From an uncultured Phascolarctobacterium sp. (GTDB lineage: Bacteria > Bacillota > Negativicutes > Acidaminococcales > Acidaminococcaceae), in assembly GCA_937901335.1 (NCBI GenBank), contig CALCHC010000079.1, positions 1 through 9,242 of the forward strand: 9,242 bases of DNA, read 5' to 3'. Shown piece by piece: positions 5,542-9,242 of this stretch. Position numbers and translations under genes: made by a program. The notes beneath the pieces were generated by a model, which worked only from the letters and a program-made list of their open reading frames with translations, made no database searches and was not told where the DNA came from. Each line of letters opens with the position of its first letter. Positions within the stretch are counted from its first letter, which is position 1.

Positions 5542-7362
5542 TTATTTACCCAACAGCTTTTTCAGTTCGGCAACCTTTTCTGCAAATTTTTGCAAGGTTA
5601 CGGTTACAGGTTGGGGAGTGTTTAAATCAACACCTGCGTTTTTGAGAATGTTGAGGGAGTAGTCGCTGCCACCTGCGTGGAGGAAGCCCAGGTATTTTTC
5701 TACAGCGCCTTCTTCACCATTCAAGATGCTTGCGGCGAAAGCAGTTGCTGCGCTGTAGCCGGTTGCGTATTTGTAAACGTAGAAGGGGGTGTAGAAGTGG
5801 GGGATTCTGCTCCATTCGCTGGCAAGTTCTTTATCAACGGTAAGTGCTTCGCCGTAGTAACGTTTGTTGCTGTCAAGCCAGTAGTTTTCCAGTTTTTCTG
5901 CTTGGAGGGTACGACCAGCAGTGATTTCGCCATGGATAAATTTTTCAAATTCAGCAAATTGTACTTGGCGGTACACGGTGGTGCGTACTGCTTCTAAGAA
6001 TTGGTTGAGCAGGTAAATTTTTTGTTCATCATTTGCGTGCTTCAAGGTGTGTTCTAAAAGCAGAATTTCGTTAGTGGTGGAAGCAACCTCTGCACAGAAA
6101 ATGGTGTAATCTGCATTGATGTAGGTTTGAGCACTGCTGGAAAAGTAGCTATGGAGTGCGTGTCCCATTTCGTGTGCAATGGTGGAAATGCTATTGTAGC
6201 GTTTTTGGTAGTTAAGGAGTACGAAGGGGTGCACGCCGTAAACGCCCCAAGAGTATGCACCGGAACGTTTACCTTTGTTTTCGTAGATGTCAATCCAACC
6301 TTCGCTAAAGCCTTTCTTTAAGGTGGTGATGTATTTTTCACCGAGAGGTTGCAATGCATCAACAATCTTTTCGCAAGCTTCATCGAAGTCGCAAGCGAAG
6401 CTATTGCCTGCATTAGAAAGAGGAACGTAAATATCGTAGGGGTGCAGTTCTTCGAATCCAAGCACGTCTTTTTTCAATTGCATATATTCGTGCAAGGGTG
6501 CAAGGTTATCGTGGACAGTTTGAATCAAACCATCGTAAAGGGAAGTGGGGATGTTATCCGCAGCAAGGGAAGCGGTCAAAGTATCAGGATATTTGTGAGC
6601 AGTTGCGTAGAAGTTAGCACTGCGGCAGCTACCTGTTAAAGTGCTTGCTAAGGTGTTGCGATATTTATTGTAAGTACCCATCAAACCTTGGAAGGAGTTT
6701 TTACGTAGTTCGCGATCAGAAGAAGTCATATTTAAAAGGTAGTTACCTTCGCTGACGGTTGCTTCATTGCCGTTACCGTCAGTAATTTTGGGGAACTGCA
6801 TATCTGCACTAATAAGGGAACGGAAAGCAGTTGCTGCAGTACCGGTAGCAAGGCGGCTGTGAGCTAAGAGTTCTTCCATTTGTACAGGCAGGATGTGGTC
6901 AGCAAGACGCACCAAGTTTTCAATATAGTATTTGTAATTAGCAAGAGCCGGTTCAGTTGCCAGCATCTCTGCTAATTTTTCTTTATCGAGTGCTAAAATT
7001 TCCGGTTCGATGAAGGAATTGGTGTTACTAAATTCTGCAGCCAAAGCTTCTGCTTCACCAGAAAGAGCTTGCATATGTTGGTCAGTGTTATCTGCGTCTT
7101 GTTGCAGGCGAGCGTAGGCATAAATTTTTTCAACCATTTGTGCCAATTCGTCTTGCATCATCAGGGCAGCAGCCATTACCTTAGCATCGCCAAGCAAGCC
7201 TTTAAATTCGCTAAGTACGGGAAGTTTTGCTTTTAGTTCATCGCAAGCTTCTTTCCACGCAGTTTCATCAATATAAATATCACTAACACGCCATTTGCAG
7301 TCAGCAGGAATATCTACACGAGCAACGCTGCTGCCATGGGCGGGAACAATTTTCTCAGTCAT
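5542..7362 (-). CDS. pepF: Oligoendopeptidase F (M3B metallopeptidase)
   Basis: This cytoplasmic zinc endopeptidase cleaves short peptides, probably those taken up or released by protein turnover. The 606-residue length is standard for PepF. The zinc site is complete: HEMGH at 397-401 gives His397, catalytic Glu398 and His401, and Glu425 in FCAEVASTTNE is the likely third ligand. The N-terminal half (about 30-200) is helical, with the typical PepF lobe, and no signal peptide is seen. The ATG is preceded by AAGGAGT eight bases upstream. It is divergent from the radical SAM gene across a 73-base gap and converges with thrC. Family members differ in peptide length preference, which cannot be read from the sequence. 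Confidence 0.95.
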   Translation of the reverse strand: MTEKIVPAHGSSVARVDIPADCKWRVSDIYIDETAWKEACDELKAKLPVLSEFKGLLGDAKVMAAALMMQDELAQMVEKIYAYARLQQDADNTDQHMQALSGEAEALAAEFSNTNSFIEPEILALDKEKLAEMLATEPALANYKYYIENLVRLADHILPVQMEELLAHSRLATGTAATAFRSLISADMQFPKITDGNGNEATVSEGNYLLNMTSSDRELRKNSFQGLMGTYNKYRNTLASTLTGSCRSANFYATAHKYPDTLTASLAADNIPTSLYDGLIQTVHDNLAPLHEYMQLKKDVLGFEELHPYDIYVPLSNAGNSFACDFDEACEKIVDALQPLGEKYITTLKKGFSEGWIDIYENKGKRSGAYSWGVYGVHPFVLLNYQKRYNSISTIAHEMGHALHSYFSSSAQTYINADYTIFCAEVASTTNEILLLEHTLKHANDEQKIYLLNQFLEAVRTTVYRQVQFAEFEKFIHGEITAGRTLQAEKLENYWLDSNKRYYGEALTVDKELASEWSRIPHFYTPFYVYKYATGYSAATAFAASILNGEEGAVEKYLGFLHAGGSDYSLNILKNAGVDLNTPQPVTVTLQKFAEKVAELKKLLGK

Positions 7363-7375
7363 TATATTTCACTCC

Positions 7376-7404
7376 TTGCAAAATCAAAATTATTATTTTA
7401 CTAT
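7376..7404 (+). promoter_or_regulatory. Candidate promoter for the radical SAM gene
   Basis: TTGCAA (7376-7381), a 17-base spacer and TACTAT (7399-7404) form a moderate promoter, with a start near 7411 and a leader of about 25 bases. The -35 box is the same hexamer, at the same spacing, as in the ybaK promoter. Confidence 0.45.
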
Positions 7405-7411
7405 TATATCA
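7403..7411 (-). promoter_or_regulatory. Extended -10 promoter for pepF
   Basis: On the minus strand this reads TGATATAAT, a perfect -10 box with the TGn extension, about 40 bases before the pepF ATG. No -35 match is found at 16-18 bases. It overlaps the -10 box of the opposite promoter by two bases. Confidence 0.6.
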
Positions 7412-7435
7412 TACGTTGGAAAAAGGAGCAGAAAA

Positions 7436-9136
7436 ATGCACGCACTTTTAATAGCAATCAACAGTAAGTATGTTCACACTGCCTTGGGCTTGCGTTATGT
7501 AGGCGAATATGCCAAAGCGCAAGGTTTTGATGTATATTTAATAGAAGAAACTATCAACACTCCTATTTTGGCTGTGTTGGAAAATATCATGGATGTTAAG
7601 ACAGAAGTTTATGCCTTTTCCGTTCATATTTGGAACAAGCCTTTTGTTTATAGACTTATCTCCATGCTCAAGAAGCTTCGTCCTGAAGCAACCATCGTTG
7701 TTGGTGGTCCGGAAGTAGCTTTTGATGCAGAAAGAATCTTCCAAGAAATGCCTGCCATTGATTACATTGTGCAAGGCGAAGGTGAAAAAGTTTTTGCTGA
7801 ATTCTTGGCAAGCTACAAAACTGGTAATATCCCTGCTCACGTTGCATATAAAGAAGGGGATAAGGTTGTTCTTAACGGTGGCGTAACTGTAATTGAAGAT
7901 TTAAGCTTGTTACCCTTCCCGTATCCTGATTTGGCAGATGTGGTAGAGGCTCACAAGATTGTTTATTATGAAGCAACTCGTGGTTGCCCCTTTAACTGTT
8001 CTTATTGCTTAAGCGGTATCTCTCGTTCCGTGCGTAAACGTCCTTTGGAATTGGTGCTTCGCGATATGGATATCTTTATGGCAGCGAAGGTTGCCTTAGT
8101 TAAATTTGTAGACCGTACTTATAATTTGGACGAGAAGTACTTTTTGCCTATGATGAAATACTTGGCAGAAGCAAAAACTGAAACTACCTTCCATTTTGAA
8201 ATTAAGGCAGATATTTTGTCTGAAGAAGTACTGGACTTTTTGGCGACTGTACCTAAAGGACGCTTCCAATTTGAAATTGGCGTGCAAACTACTAATCCGC
8301 CTACTTTGAAAGCAATTAACCGTCAAGACAATTGGGAAAGATTAGTTCATAATTGCCAAAGACTTTTAGGTTTTGGTAATATGCATTTGCATCTCGATTT
8401 GATTGCAGGTTTGCCGTATGAAAGCTTGCGTGAATTTAGAAAATCCTTTGATGATGTTTATGGTTTGAAGCCTGATATGTTACAGCTAGGTTTCTTGAAG
8501 GTGCTTCCCGGAACCCAAATGAATAAGGAAACAGAAATCCATGGCTTGCGTTATATGGATGAACCTCCTTATGAAATTTTGGCCACTAATTATATGCCTT
8601 ATGAAGAACTGCAATTCTTGAAGCGTTTGGAAAGCGTACTGGAACAAACTTATAATACTGGCAATTTCCAAAACATCTTACGCTATTTAATAGAAAAGAA
8701 TAATGCAGGTGCTTTTGCCTTTTATGAAAAGCTTACTAATTGGTGGGTAGGGGTAGGTCATTATCCTCAAAGCCATAATGCGAAGGGTGTTGCCAAAATC
8801 TTGTACGATTTCATTATGGAATGTCATGCTGATGAAGCAGATACTCTTATTGAAATTTTACGCTACGATGTTTTTGCAAGTATTCCTGGTTGGAAGCCTG
8901 AATGGCTGCGTTGGAACACAGAAGCAATTTTTGAAACTGTTTCTGACTTTTGGCGAGATGAAGAAAAAGTTGGACGTTATATCGAAAATTATAAGTTCTC
9001 CAGCTGGCGTCAGATTCATAAGAATTACCCCATTGAATTATTTAAAAATGATTTCTTGACTGGTGAAGCTCGTGAGTTTTACGTAATGGCTAAGAATATA
9101 GGAGAAGAATCTCAAATTTTTGAAGTAATTTTGTAA
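7436..9136 (+). CDS. B12-binding-type radical SAM protein, DUF4080-like
   Basis: The 566-residue protein has three parts. Residues 1 to about 130 resemble the cobalamin-binding fold of class B radical SAM enzymes, with HTALGLRY (16-23), VVGGPE (88-93) and QGEGE (113-117). The classical DxHxxG cobalamin motif is absent, as is common in this class. Residues about 175-390 are the radical SAM barrel, with the cluster motif C184-x3-C188-x2-C191 (RGCPFNCSYC), followed by FEIGVQT and GLPYE. The C-terminal 180 residues look like the DUF4080 extension, whose function is not known to me. The start is ATG 7436, with AAGGAG seven bases upstream; the open frame extends 47 codons further upstream, but those overlap pepF and lack a ribosome binding site. 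Substrate unknown: a methyltransferase or other radical modification is possible from the architecture. It appears to be monocistronic. Confidence 0.88.
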   Translation: MHALLIAINSKYVHTALGLRYVGEYAKAQGFDVYLIEETINTPILAVLENIMDVKTEVYAFSVHIWNKPFVYRLISMLKKLRPEATIVVGGPEVAFDAERIFQEMPAIDYIVQGEGEKVFAEFLASYKTGNIPAHVAYKEGDKVVLNGGVTVIEDLSLLPFPYPDLADVVEAHKIVYYEATRGCPFNCSYCLSGISRSVRKRPLELVLRDMDIFMAAKVALVKFVDRTYNLDEKYFLPMMKYLAEAKTETTFHFEIKADILSEEVLDFLATVPKGRFQFEIGVQTTNPPTLKAINRQDNWERLVHNCQRLLGFGNMHLHLDLIAGLPYESLREFRKSFDDVYGLKPDMLQLGFLKVLPGTQMNKETEIHGLRYMDEPPYEILATNYMPYEELQFLKRLESVLEQTYNTGNFQNILRYLIEKNNAGAFAFYEKLTNWWVGVGHYPQSHNAKGVAKILYDFIMECHADEADTLIEILRYDVFASIPGWKPEWLRWNTEAIFETVSDFWRDEEKVGRYIENYKFSSWRQIHKNYPIELFKNDFLTGEAREFYVMAKNIGEESQIFEVIL

Positions 9137-9143
9137 ATTTTTA

Positions 9144-9180
9144 AGGGCGTGTCATGCGTGAGCAGGACACGCCTTCTTTG
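9144..9180 (+). terminator. Hairpin after the radical SAM gene, probable terminator
   Basis: GGCGTGTC (9146-9153) pairs with GACACGCC (9166-9173), with two weaker pairs at the base, around a 12-base loop. It lies eight bases past the stop codon. The tail CTTCTTTG is only moderately T-rich, so termination is likely but not certain. Confidence 0.6.
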
Positions 9181-9204
9181 CCAACCGAGCCGAGCGTGTC
9201 ATCG

Positions 9205-9240
9205 AAAAATGTTGAAAAAAGTTAAAAAAGGGTGTTGACA
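9205..9240 (+). promoter_or_regulatory. Upstream half of a strong, rRNA/tRNA-type promoter
   Basis: Three A-tracts, 9205-9209, 9215-9220 and 9224-9229, are spaced about one helical turn apart and lead into a perfect TTGACA at 9235-9240. This is the arrangement of UP-element-like sequence and -35 box found before rRNA and tRNA operons in Firmicutes. The -10 box and the gene lie beyond the window, so the identity of the transcript is an inference. Confidence 0.55.
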
Positions 9241-9242
9241 GT

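Noticed and set aside
7295..7435. A 47-codon N-terminal extension of the radical SAM protein
   Set aside because: It overlaps the start of pepF on the other strand and contains the promoter region. The ATG at 7436 has a good ribosome binding site and gives the expected family N-terminus.

Overview
The window reads as a stretch of a moderately AT-rich bacterial chromosome. Strong AGGAGG-type ribosome binding sites, A/T-rich sigma-A-like promoters, compact intergenic regions and a bile-salt-hydrolase-type gene suggest a gut-associated member of the Firmicutes/Bacillota. The Negativicutes are my best guess within it, held at low confidence because no marker gene is present. Apart from the left edge this is mostly core metabolism; no CRISPR array, prophage or obvious defence island is visible.

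Layout. Positions 1-102 hold the last 24 codons and the right end of an IS3-family insertion sequence, whose terminus lies about 20 bases beyond the stop codon of a bile salt hydrolase-like gene (bsh, 124-1107, minus). Upstream of it, also on the minus strand, is glutamine-dependent NAD+ synthetase (nadE, 1307-3199), closed by its own terminator, so bsh is probably transcribed separately. nadE is divergent from ybaK (3289-3771, plus, TTG start), a Cys-tRNA(Pro) deacylase. Threonine synthase (thrC, 3987-5477, plus) follows after a 215-base gap. That gap holds a good promoter, an inverted repeat at the predicted transcription start and a 121-base imperfect hairpin ending just before the ribosome binding site. 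thrC and oligoendopeptidase F (pepF, 5542-7362, minus) converge on one bidirectional terminator. pepF is divergent from a B12-binding-type radical SAM protein with a DUF4080-like C-terminus (7436-9136, plus), the least understood gene here. The window ends with a GC-rich hairpin, phased A-tracts and a perfect TTGACA, resembling the upstream half of an rRNA or tRNA operon promoter.

The genes do not form one pathway. They are housekeeping units: NAD+ synthesis, tRNA proofreading, threonine synthesis and peptide turnover, plus a host-interaction enzyme (bsh) beside a mobile element and an orphan radical SAM enzyme. The most interesting non-coding structure is the thrC leader. The two divergent gene pairs share a promoter design in which opposite-strand -10 boxes overlap. 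I see no convincing new multi-gene system; the best candidates for undescribed biology are the thrC leader hairpin and the DUF4080 radical SAM enzyme.
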